18,888 nucleotides of DNA, from positions 1 to 18,888 of the forward strand of contig CAYUWB010000025.1 of NCBI GenBank assembly GCA_964448305.1, read 5' to 3'. A program made the position numbers and the translations under genes. The notes below the pieces were generated by a model. That model worked only from the letters and a program-made list of their open reading frames with translations. It was not told the DNA's origin and did not search any database. Of the stretch, positions 1 to 7,719 are shown piece by piece (position 1 is the stretch's first letter; each line of letters opens with the position of its first letter). The stretch is from Thioglobus_C sp964448305. GTDB lineage: Bacteria > Pseudomonadota > Gammaproteobacteria > PS1 > Pseudothioglobaceae.

Positions 1-606
1 GGCTCAAAGGTTTTGCAAATCCGTAGTGTGGAGTTTGCATCAAAATACAAGGTGCCTTTAAGGGTGTTGTCATCGATGGTTGACAACCCTGAGGGCACAC
101 TAATTACTAGTGAGGAAAACATTATGGAACAAGCTGTTATTTCAGGCATTGCGCATAATAAAGATGAAGCAAAATTGAGTTTGATTGGTGTGCCAGATAA
201 GCCGGGTATTGCCTTTAAAATTTTAAAAAATATCAGTGACTCTAATATTGAAGTTGACATGATTGTGCAGAGTGTTTCGGCGCGTGAAGGCTTGACGAAT
301 TTTGCTTTTACTGTGCATCGGAATGATTTTGATAAGGCGCAATCGATCTTACAAGCGATCTGTGATGAATTAGCTGCTATGGCCGTACAAAGTGACGATA
401 AAGTGGTTAAAGTCTCTTTGGTGGGTATTGGTATGCGTTCACACGCCGGTATTGCAGCAAAAATGTTTGAAGTATTACATCAAGATAATATTAATATTCA
501 AATGATCTCTACTTCAGAGATTAAAATATCAGTTGTAATTGATGAAAAATATTTAGAATTAGCGGTGCGTTCATTGCACAGTGCGTTTGAATTAGATAAG
601 GAATAA
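1..606 (+). CDS. lysC: Aspartate kinase, C-terminal part (5' end outside window)
   Basis: Aspartokinase phosphorylates L-aspartate, the first step toward lysine, threonine, methionine and diaminopimelate. The frame is open from base 1 and gives 201 residues, so the catalytic amino-acid kinase domain is mostly missing upstream. The first residues (GSKVLQIRSVEFA, then VPLRVLSSM) are the typical end of the kinase domain. Two ACT regulatory domains follow: one around residues 55-115 beginning AKLSLIGVPDKPG, and one around 130-195 beginning VKVSLVGIGMRSHAG and containing the ISTSEIKISVVI strand. This tandem ACT layout is that of the monofunctional, lysine/threonine-inhibited enzyme of pseudomonads and Corynebacterium, not a ThrA-type fusion. 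An in-frame internal start at 124 could produce a separate beta subunit (see findings). ilvE begins 2 bases after the stop, so the two are probably co-transcribed. Confidence 0.95.
   Translation, partial: GSKVLQIRSVEFASKYKVPLRVLSSMVDNPEGTLITSEENIMEQAVISGIAHNKDEAKLSLIGVPDKPGIAFKILKNISDSNIEVDMIVQSVSAREGLTNFAFTVHRNDFDKAQSILQAICDELAAMAVQSDDKVVKVSLVGIGMRSHAGIAAKMFEVLHQDNINIQMISTSEIKISVVIDEKYLELAVRSLHSAFELDKE
124..606 (+). other. Possible internal translation start giving the aspartokinase beta subunit
   Basis: ATG at 124 opens MEQAVISGIAHNKDEAKLSL, the same place where the beta subunit starts in two-subunit aspartokinases such as that of Corynebacterium glutamicum. A Shine-Dalgarno-like TGAGGA lies at 111-116, 7 bases upstream. 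The product would be a 160-residue protein holding both ACT domains. The internal start is inferred from the ribosome-binding site and family precedent; it is in the same frame as lysC. Confidence 0.45.
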
Positions 607-608
607 AG

Positions 609-1541
609 ATGCCAGGATTTGATGATAGAGATGGTTTGATTTGGTTTGACGGTAAGTGGGTTGATTGGCGTGATGCTAAAGTCCACGTATTAACACATAC
701 ATTGCATTATGGCATGGGTGTGTTTGAGGGCGTGCGTGCTTACGAAACAGCTAATGGTCCGGCGATTTTTAGAATTGAAGAGCACACAGATCGTTTGTTT
801 AATTCTGCCAAAATCATGAATATGGACATTGGTTTTTCAAAAGATGAAATCAACCAAGCGCAAAAAGACGCTGTGGCTAAAAATAACCTAGACAGTGCCT
901 ATATTCGCCCAATGAGTTTTTATGGCTCAGAAGGCATGGGTTTGCGTGCTGATGGGCTAAAAGTACACACGATTATTGCTGCCTGGGAATGGGGTGCTTA
1001 TTTGGGTGAAGACAATATGAAAAATGGCATACGCATCAAGACATCAAGCTATACACGTCACCATGTTAATATCGCCATGACCAAAGCCAAGGCTAATGGT
1101 AACTATATTAACTCGATGTTGGCATTGCAAGAAGCATTGACTGATGGTTATGACGAGGCATTGCTATTGGATATTGATGGTTTTGTGGCTGAAGGTAGTG
1201 GTGAGAATATCTTTATTGTTAGAGATGGTGTTATTTACACGCCTGACCTAACCTCAGCATTGGCTGGCATTACCCGTGATACTATCTTTACTTTGGCACA
1301 AGATTTGGGTTACAAGATTATTGAAAAACGCATCACTCGCGATGAAGTGTATTGTGCTGATGAGGCGTTCTTTACCGGAACAGCGGCTGAGGTTACCCCA
1401 ATTCGTGAGCTGGATAATCGACCAATTGGTAACGGTACACGTGGGCCAATCACTGAAAGATTACAAACCCTTTATTTTGATTGTGTTTATGGTCGTAATG
1501 ACAAATACAAAGACTGGATAGCGAAAGGAGTATGTCAATGA
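609..1541 (+). CDS. ilvE: Branched-chain amino acid aminotransferase
   Basis: A PLP-dependent fold type IV transaminase that makes the last step of leucine, isoleucine and valine synthesis, exchanging the amino group with glutamate in the cytoplasm. The 310 residues match the usual length of the family. The N-terminal block THTLHYGMGVFEGVRAYE (residues 29-46) is characteristic. The PLP lysine is K161 in TKAKANGNYINS, and the phosphate-binding region is AEGSGENIF (194-202) with PGITRD-like AGITRD (219-224) and TGTAAEVTP (257-265) downstream. ATG at 609 is preceded by AAGGA at 598-602, 6 bases away. Its stop overlaps the next start by ATGA. Family assignment is secure; D-amino-acid or aromatic specificity is unlikely given the IlvE-type motifs. 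Confidence 0.96.
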   Translation: MPGFDDRDGLIWFDGKWVDWRDAKVHVLTHTLHYGMGVFEGVRAYETANGPAIFRIEEHTDRLFNSAKIMNMDIGFSKDEINQAQKDAVAKNNLDSAYIRPMSFYGSEGMGLRADGLKVHTIIAAWEWGAYLGEDNMKNGIRIKTSSYTRHHVNIAMTKAKANGNYINSMLALQEALTDGYDEALLLDIDGFVAEGSGENIFIVRDGVIYTPDLTSALAGITRDTIFTLAQDLGYKIIEKRITRDEVYCADEAFFTGTAAEVTPIRELDNRPIGNGTRGPITERLQTLYFDCVYGRNDKYKDWIAKGVCQ

Positions 1542-1729
1542 GTGCAGTCGTCGATGATTTTCAACAAAAGCATGTTAGCTTTTCTACGGTAGAAGCTAAG
1601 GATTTACCCTTTCATTGCCCACCTAAAGAGGCGAACAAATGGAATATGCACCCCAAGGTATTTTTGAAATTTGACTCAACAGGCAAAGCCGCTTGCCCGT
1701 ATTGCGGTGCAAGTTATCAGTTGGCCTAA
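1538..1729 (+). CDS. Small CHCC zinc-finger protein
   Basis: A 63-residue protein of the zf-CHCC type (COG4391-like), related to the zinc-binding subunit NDUFS6 of mitochondrial complex I. The probable ligands, numbered from this start, are C27 in FHCP, H38 in MHPKVFL, C53 and C56 in CPYCG. There is no signal peptide or membrane segment. I chose ATG 1538 over ATG 1532 because AAAGGAG at 1524-1530 is 7 bases from 1538 but only 1 base from 1532, and because 1538 gives an ATGA overlap with the ilvE stop. Such genes often follow ilvE in gammaproteobacteria (recalled synteny). Its cellular role is not established; a structural zinc role in respiratory complex I is only suggested by homology. Confidence 0.85.
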   Translation: MSAVVDDFQQKHVSFSTVEAKDLPFHCPPKEANKWNMHPKVFLKFDSTGKAACPYCGASYQLA

Positions 1730-1746
1730 CCGACTTTGACCATATC

Positions 1747-2268
1747 ATGGGCAAGCAATCAACCAATGTTGTTTTAGTCGGCCCGATGGGCTCTGGCAAG
1801 ACATCGGTTGGTCGCCGTCTTGCTTGTGTATTAAAACGCGATTTCTTTGATTCTGATTTTGAGATTGTTGCTCGCACCGGTGTTGCTATTGATCATATCT
1901 TTGATGTAGAAGGTGAAGAAGGGTTTCGTCAACGCGAAACAAAAATGCTAAAAGATCTGTGTGAAATTCCTAATATTGTTATTGCCACGGGTGGCGGTAT
2001 TGTCATTAAAAAAGAAAATAGAGAACTACTAAAGCGGGACAGTTTTGTGGTGTATTTATCTTCTAGTATTGAGCAGTTAGTAAAGCGTACAGCCAACTCT
2101 AAATCACGACCTTTGTTAGAGCAATCAAACAATCGAGAGCAAACTATTCGTGATTTAGTAGAGGCTAGAGAAGGGTTTTATCAAGAAGTTGCCGATGTGG
2201 TGGTTGACACCACAGGTAAAAAACTCTACGCTATCATTAATGAAATTAAAAAAGCTGTGCCAAAATGA
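1747..2268 (+). CDS. aroK: Shikimate kinase
   Basis: Phosphorylates shikimate with ATP to shikimate-3-phosphate in the chorismate pathway, cytoplasmic. From ATG 1747 the product is 173 residues, the same length as E. coli AroK. The P-loop is GPMGSGKT at 12-19. Shikimate-binding residues are D37 in FDSDFE, R61 in FRQRE and the GGG at 82-84; the lid arginine is R121 in SRPLL. The frame is open upstream to a TTG at 1693, but that would add 18 residues before the usual family start and overlap the zinc-finger gene. No clear Shine-Dalgarno precedes 1747, so translation may depend on re-initiation from the upstream gene, 17 bases away. In many gammaproteobacteria aroK is followed by aroB; here it is not. 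Confidence 0.94.
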   Translation: MGKQSTNVVLVGPMGSGKTSVGRRLACVLKRDFFDSDFEIVARTGVAIDHIFDVEGEEGFRQRETKMLKDLCEIPNIVIATGGGIVIKKENRELLKRDSFVVYLSSSIEQLVKRTANSKSRPLLEQSNNREQTIRDLVEAREGFYQEVADVVVDTTGKKLYAIINEIKKAVPK

Positions 2269-3629
2269 AGCAAATTTTTACCACTATTGTAATATTATTA
2301 ATTGGCTTTAATGCACAAGCGATTAGCGAACGTGAGTTTGTTGAAAGATTAAAAAACACCCATCCTTTTTTTGAACAACAAGCACTTAGTAGCCAAATTA
2401 AACAGGTTGAAAAACGCTTAACTAGCGCCAATGAAGATTGGGTTATTGCCGTTGATAGTAATTATAAAAATGAAAATGCCAGCGACATATCTTCGAGCAC
2501 TTATAGCAAACTAAACACAACTTCAGTTGATGTTTCGGCAACACGAAAGATTGCAAATTCAGGTAGTGACCTTACTTTTAAACACACTTGGAAAGACAAA
2601 AATAAAGACGTTGATACAACACGCAATAAATTTTCGCTAGACTATACATACCCTCTATTGCGTAACCGAGATGGCGTGAATGATCAGCTTGATGGGGACG
2701 TTGCACAGCTTAATATTGAAAAGGACACCTTAGAAAGGCTTGAGCAAGAAGAGAGTTTTATTCTTAAAAAACTTAAACGCTTTATTGATTTGGCTTATGC
2801 ACAAGAGCAACAATTAATTAACGAGCGTCGATTGGCTTTGGCTGGTGAAGAACTTAATTTAGTTAAGCAAAAATTTGCTGCTTCAGTTGTGGATAAGGTT
2901 GATGTGTTATTACAAGAAGATGCTTATCAAAGAGCACAACAGCAGTTATTACAAGCACAGCAAGACTTAACCCTGTTGCGCCATGAAATCGCGATTACAT
3001 TGGCGCTTAATTTTGATCAAGTGGTTGCTAATACAGATTTATATAAGGCTTACACGCCTAAAGATGCGCAATTATTGGCTAATGCTAGAGTGTTAAAGGT
3101 TACTGATTTAGATCAAAAAACTTTAAAACGACAGTTGCGTAGCTTCAAAAACGAATCACAAGCCAAATTAGATTTAAATTTAGGTTTGATCAGTGAGGGT
3201 GAAAATACCGATTATTCAAATTCATTAGAAAATCAAAGTGCTACTTGGAATGTAGGCTTAGGTTTGTCGTATCCACTGGGCGGAATCAAGAGTAGCAATA
3301 ACGTTAAAAAAGCAGAAATTAAATTAGCGCGTTTAGCGCAATACAAGCAAGAGCAAATACTCGATCTTCGTGTACAAGTAGCAACGCTTAAAGAAAAAAT
3401 CAACTTACTCATGCAAATGCTTAAATCCAATAAAAAGCAAATTACCATTGCTAAAGCCAGAACGGTGGAAGAAAAAGAGCGTTACGCCAATGGTAGTGGT
3501 CAAGCCAGCTTTGTGATTAGTGCACAAAATAATGAGCAAAATACACAACTAAGCTATGCACAAGTTGCCACAAACTATCAAAAAGCAGTGCTTGATTTTA
3601 AAGCCACGATTGATCAATTGGTTCGATGA
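2265..3629 (+). CDS. TolC-family outer membrane efflux protein
   Basis: A 454-residue protein with a signal peptide (MKQIFTTIVILLIGFNAQA, predicted cleavage after A19). It has the outer-membrane-factor layout: long, charged, alanine/glutamine-rich helical stretches at about 150-245 and 340-450, separated by beta-rich stretches (about 60-130 and 290-335) with alternating hydrophobic residues. Family members form trimeric outer-membrane channels that dock with type I secretion or RND/ABC pumps. No membrane-fusion protein or inner-membrane pump lies next to it, so its partner must be elsewhere and its substrate cannot be told. ATG 2265 overlaps the aroK stop (ATGA), and its own stop overlaps the next start the same way. 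Subfamily is uncertain. Confidence 0.8.
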   Translation: MKQIFTTIVILLIGFNAQAISEREFVERLKNTHPFFEQQALSSQIKQVEKRLTSANEDWVIAVDSNYKNENASDISSSTYSKLNTTSVDVSATRKIANSGSDLTFKHTWKDKNKDVDTTRNKFSLDYTYPLLRNRDGVNDQLDGDVAQLNIEKDTLERLEQEESFILKKLKRFIDLAYAQEQQLINERRLALAGEELNLVKQKFAASVVDKVDVLLQEDAYQRAQQQLLQAQQDLTLLRHEIAITLALNFDQVVANTDLYKAYTPKDAQLLANARVLKVTDLDQKTLKRQLRSFKNESQAKLDLNLGLISEGENTDYSNSLENQSATWNVGLGLSYPLGGIKSSNNVKKAEIKLARLAQYKQEQILDLRVQVATLKEKINLLMQMLKSNKKQITIAKARTVEEKERYANGSGQASFVISAQNNEQNTQLSYAQVATNYQKAVLDFKATIDQLVR

Positions 3630-5389
3630 GTCAAAATATCCTTCGATACACACTCACCCCTAAAGACTTACACGCACATATTTTTCACCTTGAGCTAACG
3701 CTTGATAATCCTAATCCATTGGGGCAGATTTTTTCATTGCCAAATTGGATCCCAGGTAGTTATTTAATTCGGGATTTTTCTAAACACATTATTAGTGTCA
3801 ATGCGCAAAGCTGCGGCGAGATGGTTGCGATTAAAAAGCTAGATAAAAATCACTGGATCACCCAGCCTTGTGCTGAAAGCATTACCTTGAAATACGAGCT
3901 TTATGCTTTTGATTTATCGGTACGTTGTGCTTATTTAAGCAATGAGCGCGCTTTCTTTAATGGCAGTAGTGTGTTTTTAAAGCCAGTTGGCTTTGAAGCT
4001 ATTCCGTGTGAATTAACGATTAACTATCCAACAAGCAATATGTTAGGCGATTGGGATTGTGCCACCACATTAAAGCTTAAATCAAAACACAAAAGTTTTG
4101 AAGTTTATCAAGCCGACAACTACCAAGATTTAATTGACCATCCGGTAGAGTTGGCTGATTTCACTCGTTTTGAATTTGATGTGTGTGGCACACCTCATGC
4201 CATGACATTGACTGGCCAGCATACAACAGATATTGGTAGATTAAGAGCTGATTTGATGCGAATTTGTGAGCATCATATAGATTTTTTTGGCGGCGATGTG
4301 CCGTTTGATGAGTACTTGTTTTTAACCTTGGTAAGAACCAAAGGTTATGGTGGTCTGGAGCACAAAAAATCTAGCAGTTTGATTTGCTCTAGAAAAGAAT
4401 TACCAACCCAAGACAAGCCGGAAATTAACCCAGATTACACGCGTTTTTTAGCGCTTTGCTCACATGAGTATTTTCATGCTTGGTGGATTAAAACCATCAA
4501 ACCTGCAAGCTTTCATGCGCTTAATTTAGGCCGGGAAAACTATACTGAGCAGTTGTGGATTTTTGAGGGCTTTACCTCGTACTACGATGAATTGTCACTA
4601 TTGCGTACGAAGCTATTATCGCCAGAGCAATATTTAACTTTGTTCGCCCAAACACTAACACGGGTACAAAAGAGCCAAGGCCGATACAAACAATCACTCG
4701 CTGAGTCAAGTTTTGATGCTTGGACTAAATTTTATCAACAAGATGAAAATGCACCAAATGCCATTGTCAGCTATTACACCAAAGGCGCTTTATTGGCTTT
4801 TGTATTGGATATTGAGATCCGCAATCGTAGTGATGATGCGCAGTCGCTAGATGATGTGTTAAAGTTAATTTGGGACAGTTATCAAGATAGCGGCTTAGAA
4901 GATGACACTGTGCAAAAAGTTATTGCGCATTTAACCCAAAGTGATTTTACTCAGTTCTTTGATGATTATTTATATGGTATGAAAGAATTACCACTCAAGC
5001 AAGCATTTGACTACGTAGGCATAGATTGCGAATTTAGCCACAAGAAAGGAGAATTGTCTAACTTTGGTATTGGTATTAACAAAGATCAAGAATTCGCCCT
5101 TATTACTCATGTATTGGACGGCACTTGTGCTCAGTCATCAGGGCTGTATGTTGGTGATAAAATTATGAGTATTGATGGCATCAAGACACAGGCCAAGGAT
5201 TTAGCAAATGCGATTGATTCTTACACCGAAGGCAATGTGATTAAAATTGGTATTTTAAGAGACGATCTGTTAAGTGAATTAAGCGTCACAATAGCCAACA
5301 GTGCGCCGACATTTTGCACTTTAAGCATCAAAGACAATCTAAGTAAAGACACTTTAAAAAGACAAGCGCAATGGTTTTACCACGATTAA
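3626..5389 (+). CDS. M61-family metallopeptidase (glycyl aminopeptidase-like) with PDZ domain
   Basis: A zinc aminopeptidase of MEROPS family M61; characterised relatives cleave N-terminal glycine or alanine. The order of parts is an N-terminal beta domain with the family signature NWIPGSYLIRDFSKHI (residues 40-55), a catalytic domain with GYGGLEH (240-246) and HEYFH at 280-284 (zinc ligands H280 and H284, catalytic E281), a third ligand probably E314 in WIFEGFTSYYDE, and a PDZ domain at about 478-565 with GLYVGDKIMSIDG. Length (587) is normal for the family. No signal peptide is visible, so it is predicted cytoplasmic. It overlaps tolC-like by ATGA and the next gene by 19 bases. The physiological substrate is unknown. 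Confidence 0.88.
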   Translation: MSQNILRYTLTPKDLHAHIFHLELTLDNPNPLGQIFSLPNWIPGSYLIRDFSKHIISVNAQSCGEMVAIKKLDKNHWITQPCAESITLKYELYAFDLSVRCAYLSNERAFFNGSSVFLKPVGFEAIPCELTINYPTSNMLGDWDCATTLKLKSKHKSFEVYQADNYQDLIDHPVELADFTRFEFDVCGTPHAMTLTGQHTTDIGRLRADLMRICEHHIDFFGGDVPFDEYLFLTLVRTKGYGGLEHKKSSSLICSRKELPTQDKPEINPDYTRFLALCSHEYFHAWWIKTIKPASFHALNLGRENYTEQLWIFEGFTSYYDELSLLRTKLLSPEQYLTLFAQTLTRVQKSQGRYKQSLAESSFDAWTKFYQQDENAPNAIVSYYTKGALLAFVLDIEIRNRSDDAQSLDDVLKLIWDSYQDSGLEDDTVQKVIAHLTQSDFTQFFDDYLYGMKELPLKQAFDYVGIDCEFSHKKGELSNFGIGINKDQEFALITHVLDGTCAQSSGLYVGDKIMSIDGIKTQAKDLANAIDSYTEGNVIKIGILRDDLLSELSVTIANSAPTFCTLSIKDNLSKDTLKRQAQWFYHD

Positions 5390-6120
5390 ATTTACCTAAA
5401 TTATTAATCAAACCTGTTGGTCGCGCCATTAGTGATTTTGGTATGATTAAAGCAGGTGATAAAATCTTGTTAGCAGTTTCTGGTGGCAAAGATTCTTTAA
5501 GCTTGTTTCATATTTTGCGCCATTTTCAACGTCATTCCCCGGTTAAGTTTGAATTAGGCATTGTGACGATTGATCCGCAAGTAGAGGGTTTTGAGCCGCA
5601 AGCACTTGAAGTTTTTTTTAAGCAATTTGATACGCCCTATTTTTTTGAAGCCTTTCCGGTTATGGAGCAAGCCAAAGAAAGCATGAAAGGGGATTCTTAT
5701 TGCTCATTTTGTTCTAGAATTAAGCGTGGGCTAATGTATCAAGTCGCCAGACGAGAAGGCTATAACGTTTTGGCTCTAGGTCAACACCTAGATGATTTAA
5801 GTGAGAGTTTAATGATGTCAATGTGCCACAATGGTAAGATTCAAACCATGAAAGCACACTATATCAACGACGCCAAAGATCTGCGTATTATTCGCCCAAT
5901 GGTGTATGTGCGTGAGCGTCAATTGGCTGATTTTGCAGCGAGCGCTGATTTACCAGTGATTGCTGACTCGTGTCCAGCTTGTTTTAGCATGCCAACAGAG
6001 CGTGAGCATTTTAAACAGTGGCTTTTAGATGAAGAAAAGCGTACGCCTAATTTATATAAAAATTTACTCAGTGCAATGAAACCAATGCTAGATGAAACAA
6101 AGGACTTGATTGATGATTAA
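5371..6120 (+). CDS. ttcA: TtcA-family tRNA 2-thiocytidine synthetase (short form)
   Basis: PP-loop ATPase of the TtcA/TilS superfamily; TtcA puts sulfur on cytidine 32 of tRNA, using a [4Fe-4S] cluster and sulfur from IscS. The PP-loop is SGGKDS at 37-42. Cysteine pairs are C111/C114 in CSFCSRIKRG, which matches the TtcA cluster region, and C201/C204 in DSCPACF, in the place of the second cysteine site. The GQHLDDLSESL segment (137-147) is the family's second ATP-site block. At 249 residues it is about 60 shorter than E. coli TtcA (about 311) at both ends, and the region after C204 is unlike E. coli. It starts 19 bases inside the peptidase gene and has no strong ribosome-binding site. It could be a divergent TtcA paralogue with another tRNA or sulfur substrate. 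Confidence 0.75.
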   Translation: MVLPRLNLPKLLIKPVGRAISDFGMIKAGDKILLAVSGGKDSLSLFHILRHFQRHSPVKFELGIVTIDPQVEGFEPQALEVFFKQFDTPYFFEAFPVMEQAKESMKGDSYCSFCSRIKRGLMYQVARREGYNVLALGQHLDDLSESLMMSMCHNGKIQTMKAHYINDAKDLRIIRPMVYVRERQLADFAASADLPVIADSCPACFSMPTEREHFKQWLLDEEKRTPNLYKNLLSAMKPMLDETKDLIDD

Positions 6121-6952
6121 ATTTATCTTAACTTTTTTCTCAATCTTACCACTTAGGCTTAATCATTTTATTGGTTCGCTCATTGGCCAGTATTTATATT
6201 TAAGTAACAGTGATTCTAAATTAGTGGTGAGTAAAAATATACAAACCTGCTTCCCTGATTTGAGTGAGACAGAGCAACAAACACTGATTAAAAAATCCCT
6301 AATAGAAACTGGCAAAGGCCTGAGTGAATCTGGTTTTATTTGGTTTAATAGTTTTAAAAATAATGCTACTTATATTACAAAAACCACGGGCATGGCGCAT
6401 TTACAGAGCGATTCGCCAGTTATTTTATTGGTGCCGCATTTTGGTTGTTGGGAAATTACAGGCCGCGTGCTTTCATTGAATACACCAGTTGTTTTTTTAT
6501 ACAAGCCGCTTAGAAAGCCACAACAAGAGGCTTGTTTAATTTCCAAAAGACAGCAGGGCGACTTGTCGATGGCAACGGCAGATAAAAAAGGTGTCATTAA
6601 GCTACAGCGTGCTTTATCTAAAGGTGATTTAATTGGTATTTTGCCAGACCAAGACCCAGGTGAAGAGGGTAGTATTTTGGCGCCGTTTTTTAATCAAGAT
6701 GCTCGCACCATGACGCTGCTAGCCAAACTTGCTAGAAAGAACAATGCCAAGGTATTATTGACCTGGGCAACACGTTTAGAAAAAGGCAGGGGTTATGAGC
6801 TAAATATGGAGCCAGTGAATATTTTGTCAGATTCTGGCGCGCTTAAAGATGATGTAATCTTAATGAATCAGGCGATTGAAGGATTGGTTAAGACTAAGCC
6901 TGAGCAATATTTATGGAATTATAAGCGTTTCAAATCAGTGATTGACTATTGA
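6113..6952 (+). CDS. LpxL/HtrB-family lipid A (or phospholipid) acyltransferase
   Basis: Inner-membrane-associated acyltransferase of the lauroyl/myristoyl transferase family that adds secondary acyl chains to lipid A precursors. The 279-residue product has a hydrophobic N-terminus (about residues 3-30, including ILTFFSILPLRL) and the catalytic HX4E motif HFGCWE (H109/E114 from this start). PDQDPGEEGS and FFNQDARTM (about 188-210) match the typical DQ-containing and substrate-binding blocks. ATG 6113 is chosen over the in-frame TTG at 6110; AAAGGA at 6099-6104 is well spaced from it. The gene overlaps the ttcA-like gene by 8 bases. Whether it is LpxL, LpxM or an ornithine-lipid-type enzyme cannot be told from sequence alone. 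Confidence 0.85.
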   Translation: MIKFILTFFSILPLRLNHFIGSLIGQYLYLSNSDSKLVVSKNIQTCFPDLSETEQQTLIKKSLIETGKGLSESGFIWFNSFKNNATYITKTTGMAHLQSDSPVILLVPHFGCWEITGRVLSLNTPVVFLYKPLRKPQQEACLISKRQQGDLSMATADKKGVIKLQRALSKGDLIGILPDQDPGEEGSILAPFFNQDARTMTLLAKLARKNNAKVLLTWATRLEKGRGYELNMEPVNILSDSGALKDDVILMNQAIEGLVKTKPEQYLWNYKRFKSVIDY

Positions 6953-6966
6953 TTAAAGATGGCTTA

Positions 6967-6995
6967 TTAAGTTTATAAGCGCTCTATGATATAAT
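6967..6995 (+). promoter_or_regulatory. cysE promoter, extended -10, predicts a leaderless mRNA
   Basis: A perfect TATAAT at 6990-6995 is preceded by TG at 6987-6988, giving an extended -10 element TGaTATAAT. The -35 position (6967-6972, TTAAGT) is poor, as is usual with extended -10 promoters. The expected start of transcription, about 7 bases after the -10, falls at 7002, the A of the cysE ATG. No Shine-Dalgarno precedes that ATG. A 6-bp inverted repeat (GCTTAT 6962-6967, ATAAGC 6975-6980) overlaps the -35 region. Confidence 0.65.
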
Positions 6996-7001
6996 CTGCC
7001 C

Positions 7002-7700
7002 ATGAAATTTATTGAAGACATTCAAAGTGTATTTGATCGCGATCCTGCGGCAAGAAACACCTTTGAAATAATCACCACTTATTCTGGTGTGCAAGCGATG
7101 TTGTTTTATCGTTTGTCACACCGACTATGGCTATTAAAGCTTAAATGGTTAGCACGATTTATATCGATGATTGCTAGGTGGTTAACCGGTATTGAAATTC
7201 ATCCTGCTGCTGTGATTGGGCGTCGTTTCTTTATTGATCATGGTATGGGCGTGGTGATTGGTGAAACCGCTGAAATTGGCGATGACTGTACGCTTTATCA
7301 TGGTGTAACTTTAGGTGGCACCACCTGGAAAAAAGGTAAGCGCCATCCAACATTGGGCAATAATGTGGTGATTGGCGCTGGTGCTAAGATTTTGGGCCCG
7401 ATTACGCTGGGCGATGATGTGCGTGTTGGCTCTAATTCGGTGGTGGTTAAATCCGTTGATAATGCACAAACCGTTGTTGGTGTGCCTGCACGCGTGTTAA
7501 AAGACTCTAAAGCGCAAACAGACCACTTCGAATCCTATGCAGTGGGTACAGGTGTTGATGATCCTACCGTTAAAGCCATTAACTCGATATTGTCGCATAT
7601 TCATGATATGGACGAACAGCTTAATATCGTCTCTAAAAAGCTTGATATTAAAGATCAGGACGATATTAATGTTAATGAGTTAGAAATCGAAAGCAAATAA
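7002..7700 (+). CDS. cysE: Serine O-acetyltransferase
   Basis: Makes O-acetylserine from serine and acetyl-CoA, the precursor that cysteine synthase turns into cysteine. It is a left-handed beta-helix hexapeptide-repeat enzyme. The helix region (about residues 65-165) contains EIHPAAVIG, the D79-H80 pair of the active site, GVTLGGTTWKKGKRHPTLG with H115, and GVPAR near 160-164. At 232 residues it is the shorter, EpsC/CysE2-like form with a reduced N-terminal helical domain compared with E. coli CysE (273). A polar tail (about 175-232) follows the helix and is not typical in sequence. Its place just upstream of iscR-iscS suggests it feeds cysteine to the IscS desulfurase; similar cysE-isc/nif linkage is known in other bacteria. 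It has its own promoter. Confidence 0.94.
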   Translation: MKFIEDIQSVFDRDPAARNTFEIITTYSGVQAMLFYRLSHRLWLLKLKWLARFISMIARWLTGIEIHPAAVIGRRFFIDHGMGVVIGETAEIGDDCTLYHGVTLGGTTWKKGKRHPTLGNNVVIGAGAKILGPITLGDDVRVGSNSVVVKSVDNAQTVVGVPARVLKDSKAQTDHFESYAVGTGVDDPTVKAINSILSHIHDMDEQLNIVSKKLDIKDQDDINVNELEIESK

Positions 7701-7719
7701 GTGCTTATTTTTATTAGTT

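Noticed and set aside
1693..1746. TTG at 1693 as the aroK start
   Set aside because: It would overlap the zinc-finger gene by 37 bases and add 18 residues not present in the family; ATG 1747 gives the standard 173 residues.
1623..1877. Minus-strand 84-codon frame across the zinc-finger/aroK junction
   Set aside because: It overlaps two recognisable plus-strand genes and resembles no family.
6962..6980. GCTTAT / ATAAGC inverted repeat as a terminator after the acyltransferase gene
   Set aside because: No T run follows and the repeat overlaps the cysE promoter, so a regulatory role is likelier than termination.
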